Assembly (NCBI GenBank): GCA_050185195.1
Contig: JBFWZQ010000001.1
Span: 62,001-126,000, forward strand
DNA length: 64,000 nt
DNA from: CADEFQ01 sp050185195
GTDB taxonomy: Bacteria > Pseudomonadota > Gammaproteobacteria > Steroidobacterales > Steroidobacteraceae
Reading direction: 5' to 3'
Shown one piece after another: positions 33,253 to 41,552 of this stretch. The stretch's first letter is position 1. Every line of letters starts with the position of its first letter. The position numbers and the translations under genes are program-made. The notes beneath the pieces were generated by a model. The model was given only the letters and a program-made list of their open reading frames with translations, did no database searches and had not been told where the DNA came from.

Positions 33253-34523
33253 GGCCCGGCGCCGAGGCGCACGCCCTTCATCCGTACGCCCTCGAGCGTC
33301 GCCTCGTCGATGTCGAGCGTCCCTTCCGCGCGCAGCGCCTTCAACGCAGCGGTCGGGAAGACGAACGGCTCGCTCGGCGCGCCGTCGGGCTTGAGATAGC
33401 GGTCGAGGTCCACGGCATCGGCACGCAGGGCGAAATGGAGGGTGCCCGCCTCGCGCGTCACCCGACCCGTGAGGTGCGTGTCGTCGAGTATGACGTCGAA
33501 CGGGTCGACCACGAACGAATCGCCGTCGACCTTGAAACCAGCGGTGAGCTTTGCGCGCCCGAATGCACCCGGGTCGCGGGTCGGTGGCAACTCGACGCCC
33601 ACCGCGGCGAGCGTCTCGCGCAACGAAACGGGCGAGAGGGAGAGCGTGCCCGCCGCCACGAGCGTGTCGCCGAACCGCGCGGTCGTCGCGCCGCGGAGCA
33701 CCGCGTCGTTGAACTGGAGTTCCCATGCGGGCAGCGCGAGCGAGCTGTCGCTGCCGAACCGCAGTTGTGGCGCCTTGAAATGCCATGGCACACCGCCCGA
33801 GCCAAGGCGTGCGCCGAGCAACTTGCCGGCGATCGTCGTGTCCGCCAGCGATATCGACGGCCCCAACGTCATGACGGTGGCGGCGTTCACGGTCACGCGC
33901 TCCGCGACACCTGTCCTCGACATGGTAGCCGCCAGTTCAATCCGCAGGGGCACGCCGTCGCGGATCGGCTCGATGTCGAGCCGCAGGTCGTCGAGGTGCG
34001 TGGACGACGACGCGTCCTCGTAGGTGAGGCGCGAATCGCGCAGTTCGATGCCGGCGATGTCGGGCCGTGGGCCCGGCGCCGCGTCGCCGGCCGTGCCCGA
34101 ATCAAGCGTCCAGTTCACGCGCCCATCGGCCGCCCGCACGAGGCGTGCGTCGAGGCCCACGAGCCGCACGCGATCCACGACGAGTTCGCCGTGCAGCAAT
34201 GGCAGCAGCCTCGCGCCGACATGCGCCTTCTGCCAGCGGAGAAACCGGCGTTCGGGAAAGCCCGCGGGCGACGGCAGTTCGCCGGCACCGGTCGTCAGCG
34301 AGAGCCAGGGAAAGAACGCGAGCTCGATGTCGCCCGTCAGGCGAAAGGCGCGCCCCGTCGCGGCGGAGACCTGCCGCTCGATCAGGCCACGGTAGAGGTT
34401 CGGATCGACGAGCTGCGTGAGGGCGAAGCCGGCCAGGACGAGGAGCACGAGCAGGCCCCCGACTCCCATCGCGAGCCGCTGCAGCCAGATCCGGCTCGCC
34501 CACACCTGTTTCGCGACGCGCAC
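33249..34523 (-). CDS. AsmA-family protein, shorter than usual
   Basis: AsmA-type proteins are inner-membrane-anchored envelope proteins of the bridge-like lipid-transfer group, linked to outer-membrane biogenesis. This one has the N-terminal anchor GVGGLLVLLVLAGFALTQLVDPN, then the AsmA domain beginning RGLIERQVSAATGRAFRLTGDIEL. It ends abruptly after GVRMKGVRLGAGP at 424 residues, where homologues beside mutY usually run to about 600-700 with a second domain. The start is GTG 34523; ATG 34469 is an alternative. The truncation coincides with the mutY overlap. Confidence 0.83.
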   Translation of the reverse strand: MRVAKQVWASRIWLQRLAMGVGGLLVLLVLAGFALTQLVDPNLYRGLIERQVSAATGRAFRLTGDIELAFFPWLSLTTGAGELPSPAGFPERRFLRWQKAHVGARLLPLLHGELVVDRVRLVGLDARLVRAADGRVNWTLDSGTAGDAAPGPRPDIAGIELRDSRLTYEDASSSTHLDDLRLDIEPIRDGVPLRIELAATMSRTGVAERVTVNAATVMTLGPSISLADTTIAGKLLGARLGSGGVPWHFKAPQLRFGSDSSLALPAWELQFNDAVLRGATTARFGDTLVAAGTLSLSPVSLRETLAAVGVELPPTRDPGAFGRAKLTAGFKVDGDSFVVDPFDVILDDTHLTGRVTREAGTLHFALRADAVDLDRYLKPDGAPSEPFVFPTAALKALRAEGTLDIDEATLEGVRMKGVRLGAGP

Positions 34524-34559
34524 ACGTTCATTCTATCCGCGGCGGCGCGGGGCCGCCGC

Positions 34560-35465
34560 TCAGCGATCGCAGATCCGCACGTCGCCGCTCATGGTCTTCG
34601 CCCGGACATGCGCACTGCCTTCGCCGCGCGTGAACGCCATGCGCTCGCCCGGCCCGAACTTGCTCACGGACTCGGGCGCGACGCCAAAGCAGTTCGACAG
34701 CGTGCCGCTGAAGGAATCCGCCTCGGCGCCGAACCCCGCGTCGGCCACCACCTTGGCCGTCAGGTTGCCGCTCACCGATTCGAACTCGACGCGCGCACTC
34801 CTCGCCAGGCGCGCACCGAAACGCGCGTCGCCCGAGGTGCTGCGCAGGCGCGCGTTCGTGATGGTACCGAGGTCGAGCAGCATGTCGCCGCTGACCGTCG
34901 TCGCCTCGATCTCGCCCGACAGGTCGTCGACGACGAGGTTGCCGCTCACGGTGTACGCGACCAGGCGGGCCGGCGGCCCCCCGGCGACAACCCGGATATC
35001 GCCGCTCACCGACTTGAGCTCGCAATCCTTCGCGGCGTCGCGCGCCACGATCTCGCCGCTCACCGACTTGAGCCGCAGCGGGCCTGCGACGCCGCGTACC
35101 GTGGTGTCCGCGCTCACCGCCGTGACTTCGAGCGACGATGCCCTGGGCACGCGGACCGTGAGGTCGGCGTCCGCGTCGTCGAACGAGGCCAGCTTCGGCA
35201 GCACGACCTTCACGGTGACGCGGTTGCCGTCGCGCCCGACGTCGAGCCGCTGCACGTCGGCGCCCAGCGTGCCGGTGACCTCGACCTCCGCCCGCTCCCA
35301 GGCTTCGACGTTCACCGTGCCGGTCACGTTGTTGACGACGACCTGGCCGCCCGGGTCTGCCGCCACGCGCTGGTTCACGTCCCGGTCCTCCCGGGCCAGC
35401 GCCGGCGCCGTCACCAGGGCCGCGGCGAGCACGGCCCCCATCCACAGTCGCAGTGATTTTGTCAT
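34560..35465 (-). CDS. exported DUF4097 beta-helix protein
   Basis: A 301-residue exported protein with signal peptide LRLWMGAVLAAALVTAPALA and a DUF4097 domain, a right-handed beta-structure of repeated SGD/SGE turns: KSVSGEIVARDA, KSVSGDIRVVAG, TVSGNLVVDDLSGEIEATTVSGDMLL, STSGDARFGA, FSGTLSNCFG, MSGDVRICDR. Such proteins are found downstream of ECF sigma/anti-sigma pairs and are thought to act in envelope stress or surface contact, though no function is proven. It overlaps the anti-sigma gene by four bases (ATGA). Confidence 0.85.
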   Translation of the reverse strand: MTKSLRLWMGAVLAAALVTAPALAREDRDVNQRVAADPGGQVVVNNVTGTVNVEAWERAEVEVTGTLGADVQRLDVGRDGNRVTVKVVLPKLASFDDADADLTVRVPRASSLEVTAVSADTTVRGVAGPLRLKSVSGEIVARDAAKDCELKSVSGDIRVVAGGPPARLVAYTVSGNLVVDDLSGEIEATTVSGDMLLDLGTITNARLRSTSGDARFGARLARSARVEFESVSGNLTAKVVADAGFGAEADSFSGTLSNCFGVAPESVSKFGPGERMAFTRGEGSAHVRAKTMSGDVRICDR

Positions 35466-35989
35466 GTCCCGATCTCCCGAACCGTCGTGAGGACGCGCAT
35501 CTCGTCCTGGTAGCAGTTCACCAGCATTTCCTGCAGCAGCGCATTGCCAGGGTCGCGGCCGAGCGCCGCCTCGATGTCGACGCGCGCGCGCTGCACCGTG
35601 GCCAGGCTCGCCTCGACCCGGGCGCGCGTTGCGGGCGACAGCGTCCCGAGCCGCTCGCCCACGTCGCGCAGCAATTCGGTGCGCGTGCGCTCGAAGCGCA
35701 GGCCCGGCGCATAACTCACGGCCCATACGGCCGCCGCGGCCGGCGGCGCGGGTGCCGGCAACGACGTACGCCCGATCCATATACCGACGCCGACGCAAGC
35801 GACCGCGGCCGCCAGCGCCCACGCCGGGGCCGGCCGCCACGCGCGCGCGCGCGTCGCGGGGGGTGTCGTGGTGACGGGCGCCAACGCGCCGATCGCCGCC
35901 GCGATGCCGGGCCAGAGATCCCGCGCCGGCGCGATGTCCCGGGGCAGGTCCCCGAACGCGCCCACCTTGCCGTGCTCGTCGCCACTCAT
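35462..35989 (-). CDS. putative anti-sigma factor with one membrane helix
   Basis: A 175-residue single-pass membrane protein. The cytoplasmic N-terminus includes DLPRDIAPARDLWPGIAAAI, a pattern common to anti-sigma proteins encoded after ECF factors. A membrane helix (about residues 56-73, WALAAAVACVGVGIWIG) is followed by a periplasmic helical domain (LGTLSPATRARVEASLATV and onward). No zinc-binding HxxxCxxC motif is seen. It overlaps the sigma-factor gene by four bases and the DUF4097 gene by four bases. It probably restrains the adjacent sigma factor. Confidence 0.78.
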   Translation of the reverse strand: MSGDEHGKVGAFGDLPRDIAPARDLWPGIAAAIGALAPVTTTPPATRARAWRPAPAWALAAAVACVGVGIWIGRTSLPAPAPPAAAAVWAVSYAPGLRFERTRTELLRDVGERLGTLSPATRARVEASLATVQRARVDIEAALGRDPGNALLQEMLVNCYQDEMRVLTTVREIGT

Positions 35990-36552
35990 GATCGCACTCC
36001 ACTTTCCAGTCGCGCCCGCACCAGCGCGCGCGCGCGATGCAACTGGGCCTTGCAGGTGCCTTCGGCGATGCCGAGCATGGCCGCGGCTTCGCCGTGCGCG
36101 TAACCGTAGATGCCGCAGAGGGTCAGCACGTCGCGCGCCCCCTGCGGCAGCGAGGCGATCGTCGCCTCGAGCTCCGCCTCTTCCACCGGGGTATCGAGCA
36201 CATTGCTGTCACGGTCGTATTCCGCGGCGTCCTCGACGTAATCCACCGGCGGCTCGCGGCGGCGGCGGCGTTCGAGCACCACGTTGACCGCGATCCGGTG
36301 CAGCCAGGTCGACACCCGGCTGCGCGCCTCGAAGCGATCGAGCGCGCGCCAGGCCCGGATGAAGGTCTCCTGCGTGTAGTCCTCGGCGAGCTGGGTGTCG
36401 CGCACCATGCGCAGGCACAGCCCGTGCACGCGCCCGACGTGTTCGCGGTACAGCCGCTCGAAGGCCCGCCTGTCGCCGGCGCCGGCGCGTGCCACCAGGG
36501 CCTCGTCGATGCACGCCACGCCACCGTCCGCCAAGGGATTGTCCTCCTGCAT
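35986..36552 (-). CDS. ECF-type RNA polymerase sigma factor
   Basis: A sigma-70-family extracytoplasmic-function factor. Region 2 covers FERLYREHVGRVHGLCLRMV and AEDYTQETFIRAWRALDRF, including the -10-reading SRVSTWLHRIAVN. Region 4 covers LPQGARDVLTLCGIYGYAHGEAAAMLGIAEGTCKAQLHRARALVR. The size of 188 residues is normal. ATG 36552 has no ribosome site, but GGAGG lies just after it and seven to eight bases before TTG 36534, so the true start may be TTG. It heads a sigma/anti-sigma/DUF4097 operon and probably activates its own promoter. Confidence 0.92.
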   Translation of the reverse strand: MQEDNPLADGGVACIDEALVARAGAGDRRAFERLYREHVGRVHGLCLRMVRDTQLAEDYTQETFIRAWRALDRFEARSRVSTWLHRIAVNVVLERRRRREPPVDYVEDAAEYDRDSNVLDTPVEEAELEATIASLPQGARDVLTLCGIYGYAHGEAAAMLGIAEGTCKAQLHRARALVRARLESGVRS

Positions 36553-36596
36553 GGCTTGGACGCGACCTGGCGCGGCGGCGTTTGAATGGGGCGGGG

Positions 36597-37274
36597 TCAG
36601 CCCTCGCCCCGGGAGGTCCGGTCGAAGGTCAACGCGTATTGCAGGAGTTGCGAGTTGCTCGTGAGGTTCAACTTGCGCTTGATGCTCTGGCGATGGGACT
36701 CGACGGTCTTGACCGACAGGGTCAGGTCGGCGGCGATCGCTCGCGAGGACAGGCCGCGGCCGATCTTCGCGAGCACCTGGATCTCGCGGTTGCTCAGGCG
36801 CGTGAGCGGATCTTCCGCCTGCCCGCCCGCCGGCAGCGCACCGCGCGTGCGCAGCCGCGCCGCCAGCGATTCGCTGAGGTAGACCTTGCCCGACAGCACG
36901 CGGCGCAGCGCGATCAGCAACTGGTCGGACGCCGCTTCCTTCATGATGTAGCCGAGCGCGCCCGCGGCGAGCATCCGCTCGGCATAGATCGTTTCCTCGT
37001 GCATCGACAGCACGAGCATCGGCAGGCGGGGCAGCTGCGCGCGCACGTCGCGCACGAGTTCGAGGCCATCGCCCTGCCCGAGGGTGAGGTCCACCGTCAC
37101 GACGTCCGGCGCGAGTTCGCGGATCGCGCGCTTGGCGTCCGCGACCGTTTCGACTTCGCCGCACACCGCGAGATCGGGCGACGCCTCGATCATCCGCACG
37201 AGGCCGTGGCGGACGATCGGGTGATCGTCGACGATCAGGACGCGCTGGCGCGCTGGTTTGCCGCTAACGGGCAT
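36597..37274 (-). CDS. NarL/LuxR-type response regulator
   Basis: A two-component transcription factor of 225 residues. The receiver domain starts RVLIVDDHPIVRHGLVRM, with the phosphoacceptor Asp in DVVTVDLTLGQGDG and the switch Lys in GYIMKEAASDQ. A LuxR helix-turn-helix follows (RLSNREIQVLAKIGRGLSSR and SVKTVESHRQSIKRKL). ATG 37274 is chosen with GGAG five bases upstream; it lies inside the end of the histidine kinase gene (about 40 bases of overlap), which ties its translation to that of its partner kinase. Target genes are unknown. Confidence 0.94.
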   Translation of the reverse strand: MPVSGKPARQRVLIVDDHPIVRHGLVRMIEASPDLAVCGEVETVADAKRAIRELAPDVVTVDLTLGQGDGLELVRDVRAQLPRLPMLVLSMHEETIYAERMLAAGALGYIMKEAASDQLLIALRRVLSGKVYLSESLAARLRTRGALPAGGQAEDPLTRLSNREIQVLAKIGRGLSSRAIAADLTLSVKTVESHRQSIKRKLNLTSNSQLLQYALTFDRTSRGEG

Positions 37275-40200
37275 ACGCACTCCACGCGCACGCCCTTCGC
37301 GCCTGCCGATCCCACCCGGAGCGAGCCGCCGAGCATCTGGGCGCGGTAACGCATGATCTTGAGCCCAAGCCCGGTGGGCGCCCCGGCGTGGGCACCGAAG
37401 CCGCGGCCGTCATCGGCAACGTGGAGGTGGACCTGGCCAGCGGCGTGCCCAAGTTCGATCCCGACGTGCTTCGGATTTCCATGTCGTATCGCATTGATCA
37501 CAGCTTCCTGCGCGATCCTGTAGAGATGATTGAGCGCCGCATCCGCGAGGGCGGGATGTGCATCGAACCGCGTCACGACCGTCACGTCAACCCCATGGCG
37601 GTCCCGCATGCGCGCCGCGAGCGACTCGAGCGCGGCGACGAGCCCGCCCCGCTCGATGTTGACGGGCGACAGGCCGCTCGCGAGCACGCGCGTGCTTTCG
37701 ATCGCCGAGTTGACGAGGCCGATCACTTCCTCGACATCGGCGCGGGCCTCCGAGCGCTCCTTGCGCAACTGCCCCGCCACGCCCCGCAGCATCAGCGCGA
37801 TGCCGGTGAGGTCCTGCGACAGGCCGTCGTGCAGGTCGCTGCCCATGCGCTGCTGCTCGCGATGCGCGATCTCGAGCAGTTCGCGCTCGAGTGCCTTGCG
37901 GGCCGTGATGTCGGTGGCGTTGATCACGATGCCGGGGCCACCGGCGCCGCACGCCGCCACCGAATGCACCGGCCGCACGCGCAACTCGAGGCAGCGCTGC
38001 ACGCCCTCCGGCGCGATGAACTCCTGTTCCTCGACACGCGGCTCGCCCGACTGCAGCACCTCTTCGGCGAGCGCGAGCAGGTTGCCCGACCGCTGTCTTG
38101 GCGCGAATTCCCGCAAGGTGCGCCCGACGATCTCGGCCGGTGCATGGCCGCCGAAGCCGTGGTTGATGAACACGAAGCGCAGGTCGCTGTCGAGCATGAC
38201 GAGCCAGTCCGACGTGACGTCCGCGATCGTGCGCAGCACCGACTCGGTCGCGCGCGATCGCTCTTCGGCCACATGCCGCGCGGTGTTGTCGGTGATGGCC
38301 ACGCTCAGGCCCATGATCGCCCCTCGCTCGGTCACGGGCGACGCGCGGCTCACGAGGTAACGAGGCGAGGCGCTGCCGTGGCAGTGGTCCGCCACCTCGA
38401 TCTCCTCGGACCGGCCGGAATCGAGGACGCGATTGAAATGCGCCACGAGCAGGTCGCGGCAGGTCGGGGGCAGGAAGTCGGCGATACGCCCACCGACGAG
38501 GCCGGTGCTCATGTGCGGCGGCCAGGCGCGGTTGGCGAACTGCACGACGAGGTCGCTGTCGAGCAGCAGCAGGTGATCCGGCGCGTGCCCGGTCACCGCG
38601 TGCAGCGTGGCGACCGCCCGCTCGCGGGCGTCGATCTGCTCCTGCATGCGCGAGACGTCGACGAGGAAGCCGGCCATGCGTGCCGGGGCGCCGTCGGCCG
38701 TGCGGGCGGTCACGCGGCCGCGCTGCAGGACCCAGCGCCACTCACCCTGCGCATTGCGCAGGCGACCCTGCACCTCAAACTCGTCGCGCTTGCCGGCCCG
38801 TATTTCCTCGTCGATCACGCGCGCCGCGGCGAGCTCGTCCGGATGCAGGCACGCGAACCGCCGATCGCGCCGCTCGAGCGGGCCCTGCGGCCGTTCGCCG
38901 CCGAAGACGTACTGCGCGTAGAGGTCGTTGCAATGGAAGCGGTCGTCCGCCAGGTCCCAGGACCAGATGCCGATGCGCGCGACGCCGATGGCGTGTTCGA
39001 GCCGCTGCTGCATCTCGCGGGCATCGTGCTCGGCAACCGCGCGATCCTCGATATCCATGCAGACGCCGACCATGCGCAGCGGCGCCCCGTCAGGCGCGCG
39101 GTCCACCACGCGGCCGCGCTCGAACAGCCAGCGCCACTCACCACCGCGCGTGCGCAGGCGATACTCCGCGTCGTAGTGGTCCGAGCGGCCGGCCACATGT
39201 GCCGAGAAGTTGCGCTGCGCCTCGCCGACGTCGTCGGGATGGATGTTTTCATCCCAGCGCTTGACGTGGTCGGAGCCTTCGCAGGATTCGACATCGAGGC
39301 GCTCGCACCAGTCGTTGTGCCAGCGGGTCTGCTCGGTGGCGAAATCGAGTTCCCACAGGCCGATCTTCGCGCCCCACAGCGCGGTCTCGAGGCGTGCCTC
39401 GCTGCTGCGCAGGTCGAGTTCGGCCTGCTTCTGCGCCTCGATGTCGAGCGACACGCCGATCGCGACGGTCGGATTGCCCTGGAAGTCCCATTCGTTGACG
39501 CGCCCGCGATCCTGGAACCAGCGATACTCGCCCGTGGCGACGCGGATCCGGTACTCGATCTCGAGCGACTGGCTACGCCCTTCGAAGTGATCGCGGATCG
39601 TGCGTTCGACGCGCTCGGTGTCCTCGGGATGCAGGCGCGTGTGCCAGGGCCGCGCGTCGCGCTCCCATTCCTCGCGCTGGTAGCCCGTCATGGCAAACCA
39701 CATCGCGCTGCGCGTCTGCACGTCGCTCGTGATGTTCCAGTGCCAGAAGGCTGCGCGCGCGCCCCACAGCGCGGTCGCGAGCCGCGATTCCTTCTCCTGC
39801 AGCGCCACTTCGGCGCGCTTGCGCGCGTCGATCTCGATGCAGATGCCGGCGGCGCGCAGCGGCCGGCCCTTGTCGTCGAATTCGATCACCTGGCCGCGCT
39901 GCAGGAGCCAGATCCAGCGCGAGTCGTCGGTCAGGACCCGGAACTCCACTTCGAAGGACGTGGTGACGCCCTGCTCGAGTTCCTCGCGTGCACCGTGGAA
40001 CTCCGCCGCGTTGTCGGGGTGGACACGCTTCTCCCAGCGCGTCAGGTGATCCGCGCCTGCGCAGGCATCGAGGCGCAGGGCCGCGCACCAGCCGGCATCG
40101 ACGCCGCCTTCCCCACTGTGCAAGTCGAGGTGCCACGCGCCGACCTGCGCGGCACTGAGCGCCGCGGCGCGCGAGGTATCCGAGATGGCGGCCGCCTGCA

Positions 40201-40654
40201 CGACGGTGGAGCCATCGGTCCCGGGCGACTCCTCGATGTACAACAAGGCGCCGCAGACCAGCTGGCCGCGGCGCAGCGGGACGAACCTTGCGCCGCAGTG
40301 TCGTTCGCGCCCGCGCCGATCGATGACGGCGCGCGGCGGGAACTGGCGCGCGCCGCCTCCCAGCACCGCCGAAAGGTCGTTCTCTTCGCGCAGCCAGGGC
40401 AGGGACAGGTCTCCGAGCGGTCGGCCGACGAGATCGGCGCCCGCCGGCGCCCAGTCGAGCGCCATGTCGTTGGCCCAGCGGATCACCCCGTCGCGGTTGA
40501 CCATCACGACCGCGCCGGGCCACTGCTCGGCCATGTCCCGGAACAGGTCGGGGGCGAGGTCTCCGGTTACCGTGGGGCGGGGGGCGGGGTGCATGGCGGG
40601 GTGGTGGCTCGGGACCCTGGGCGGCAATTTGACGGAATTATCGGCGTGGATCAT
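37235..40654 (-). CDS. multi-PAS sensor histidine kinase (NarX/DegS-type core)
   Basis: A 1139-residue sensor with no membrane helix. I count about seven PAS-like units: the first near GAVVMVNRDGVIRWAND, four PAS_3-type units starting AQVGAWHLDL, ARAAFWHWNI, AKIGLWELDF and ARIGIWSWDL, then LLLDSDLVVQFANRAW and VMLDSDLRFVFINHGF. The kinase core is HisKA_3, with the phosphorylated His in QRMGSDLHDGLSQDLTGIAL, and an ATPase domain with ADDGRGFG and GLGLKIMRYRAQ. It is cytoplasmic, so signals are likely redox, oxygen or small ligands. ATG 40654 is chosen; ATG 40594 is possible. It is paired with the adjacent response regulator. Confidence 0.92.
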   Translation of the reverse strand: MIHADNSVKLPPRVPSHHPAMHPAPRPTVTGDLAPDLFRDMAEQWPGAVVMVNRDGVIRWANDMALDWAPAGADLVGRPLGDLSLPWLREENDLSAVLGGGARQFPPRAVIDRRGRERHCGARFVPLRRGQLVCGALLYIEESPGTDGSTVVQAAAISDTSRAAALSAAQVGAWHLDLHSGEGGVDAGWCAALRLDACAGADHLTRWEKRVHPDNAAEFHGAREELEQGVTTSFEVEFRVLTDDSRWIWLLQRGQVIEFDDKGRPLRAAGICIEIDARKRAEVALQEKESRLATALWGARAAFWHWNITSDVQTRSAMWFAMTGYQREEWERDARPWHTRLHPEDTERVERTIRDHFEGRSQSLEIEYRIRVATGEYRWFQDRGRVNEWDFQGNPTVAIGVSLDIEAQKQAELDLRSSEARLETALWGAKIGLWELDFATEQTRWHNDWCERLDVESCEGSDHVKRWDENIHPDDVGEAQRNFSAHVAGRSDHYDAEYRLRTRGGEWRWLFERGRVVDRAPDGAPLRMVGVCMDIEDRAVAEHDAREMQQRLEHAIGVARIGIWSWDLADDRFHCNDLYAQYVFGGERPQGPLERRDRRFACLHPDELAAARVIDEEIRAGKRDEFEVQGRLRNAQGEWRWVLQRGRVTARTADGAPARMAGFLVDVSRMQEQIDARERAVATLHAVTGHAPDHLLLLDSDLVVQFANRAWPPHMSTGLVGGRIADFLPPTCRDLLVAHFNRVLDSGRSEEIEVADHCHGSASPRYLVSRASPVTERGAIMGLSVAITDNTARHVAEERSRATESVLRTIADVTSDWLVMLDSDLRFVFINHGFGGHAPAEIVGRTLREFAPRQRSGNLLALAEEVLQSGEPRVEEQEFIAPEGVQRCLELRVRPVHSVAACGAGGPGIVINATDITARKALERELLEIAHREQQRMGSDLHDGLSQDLTGIALMLRGVAGQLRKERSEARADVEEVIGLVNSAIESTRVLASGLSPVNIERGGLVAALESLAARMRDRHGVDVTVVTRFDAHPALADAALNHLYRIAQEAVINAIRHGNPKHVGIELGHAAGQVHLHVADDGRGFGAHAGAPTGLGLKIMRYRAQMLGGSLRVGSAGAKGVRVECVCPLAANQRASAS

Positions 40655-40747
40655 AGCCGCCCCGAATGATCCAGGTCGCACTCTGGCCTTTTGGGTGGCA
40701 TTTCCGCTACAAATACGTACGAAGCCAAGGGGATAGGGAGGAAGTCT

Positions 40748-41542
40748 GTGGTCGATTCCAGATCGCCGGGGGGCCTTGCTGACTATTCCGCGTGGCGGGC
40801 GCGCGACTACTTCGAGACTTATTACAGCGAAGTCGTCCTGCCTGATGAGCAGGCCGTGCTGGCCTACCAGCTCGAGGTGATGGGCCGCGCCGACGCGCGC
40901 TTCGGGCGTGCGCTCGAATACGGCTGCGGCCCGACGCTGCATCGTGCGATCGCAGCGGCCGCCTACGCCTTTCGCATCGACATGGCCGACTGGCTCGCCG
41001 ACAACCTCGTGTTCGTGCGCGAGTGGCTGCGCGGCGATCCGGAAGAGAGCGACTGGAGCCGATTCACCCGCTTCATCCTCGCGTGCGAGGGCACGCCCGA
41101 CGCGGATCGCGCGCGTGTCATCCGCCGCGAATCGCAGGCGCGCAAATGCGTGCGCGGCCTGTATGTCAGCGACGCGCGCTGGCACGAGCCGCTCGGCGAG
41201 GAACGTCGCGGCTATTACGACCTGATCGTCTCGGGCTTCTGCCTCGACGCCGTCTCGAGCGACCGTGGCGTCTGGCGCGCCTGCATGCAGAACGTGCTGT
41301 CGATGCTCGCGCCGGGCGGCACGGCCGTGATCCATGCGCTGCACAACTGCACGGCGTACAAGGTGGGCGAGCGGATGTTCCCCGGTGCGGGCGTCACCGT
41401 CGATGCGATGGCCGAATCGCTGCTGGAAAGCGGCATGGCGCGCGCGAGCATCGACGTGCAGGTCATCCCGTGCCCGGCGAACTCCGTCTACGGCTACTCC
41501 GGCATCCTCACCGCCTCGGCGCGCAAGCTCGCGACGCCCTGA
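40748..41542 (+). CDS. NNMT/PNMT/TEMT-family SAM-dependent methyltransferase
   Basis: A small-molecule N- or S-methyltransferase of 264 residues related to nicotinamide and phenylethanolamine N-methyltransferases. Family marks are the N-terminal WRARDYFETYYSEVVLPDEQ, the SAM loop RALEYGCGPTLHR, the acidic FRIDMADWLADNL, and the aromatic DLIVSGFCLDAVS with the C-terminal YGYSGILTASA. GTG 40748 follows GGGAGG by six bases. Bacterial relatives include enzymes of guanitoxin-type alkaloid pathways, but no biosynthetic partner genes are seen here. It is divergent from the multi-PAS kinase and ten bases upstream of the NDH-2 gene. Confidence 0.83.
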   Translation: MVDSRSPGGLADYSAWRARDYFETYYSEVVLPDEQAVLAYQLEVMGRADARFGRALEYGCGPTLHRAIAAAAYAFRIDMADWLADNLVFVREWLRGDPEESDWSRFTRFILACEGTPDADRARVIRRESQARKCVRGLYVSDARWHEPLGEERRGYYDLIVSGFCLDAVSSDRGVWRACMQNVLSMLAPGGTAVIHALHNCTAYKVGERMFPGAGVTVDAMAESLLESGMARASIDVQVIPCPANSVYGYSGILTASARKLATP

Positions 41543-41552
41543 GGGCGCCGGC

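Noticed and set aside
37388..40669. Very long open frame on the plus strand opposite the multi-PAS kinase
   Set aside because: It mirrors the kinase codons, is Arg/Ala/His-rich, and has no recognisable domain; the kinase frame has clear motifs. Long antisense frames are expected at this GC content.
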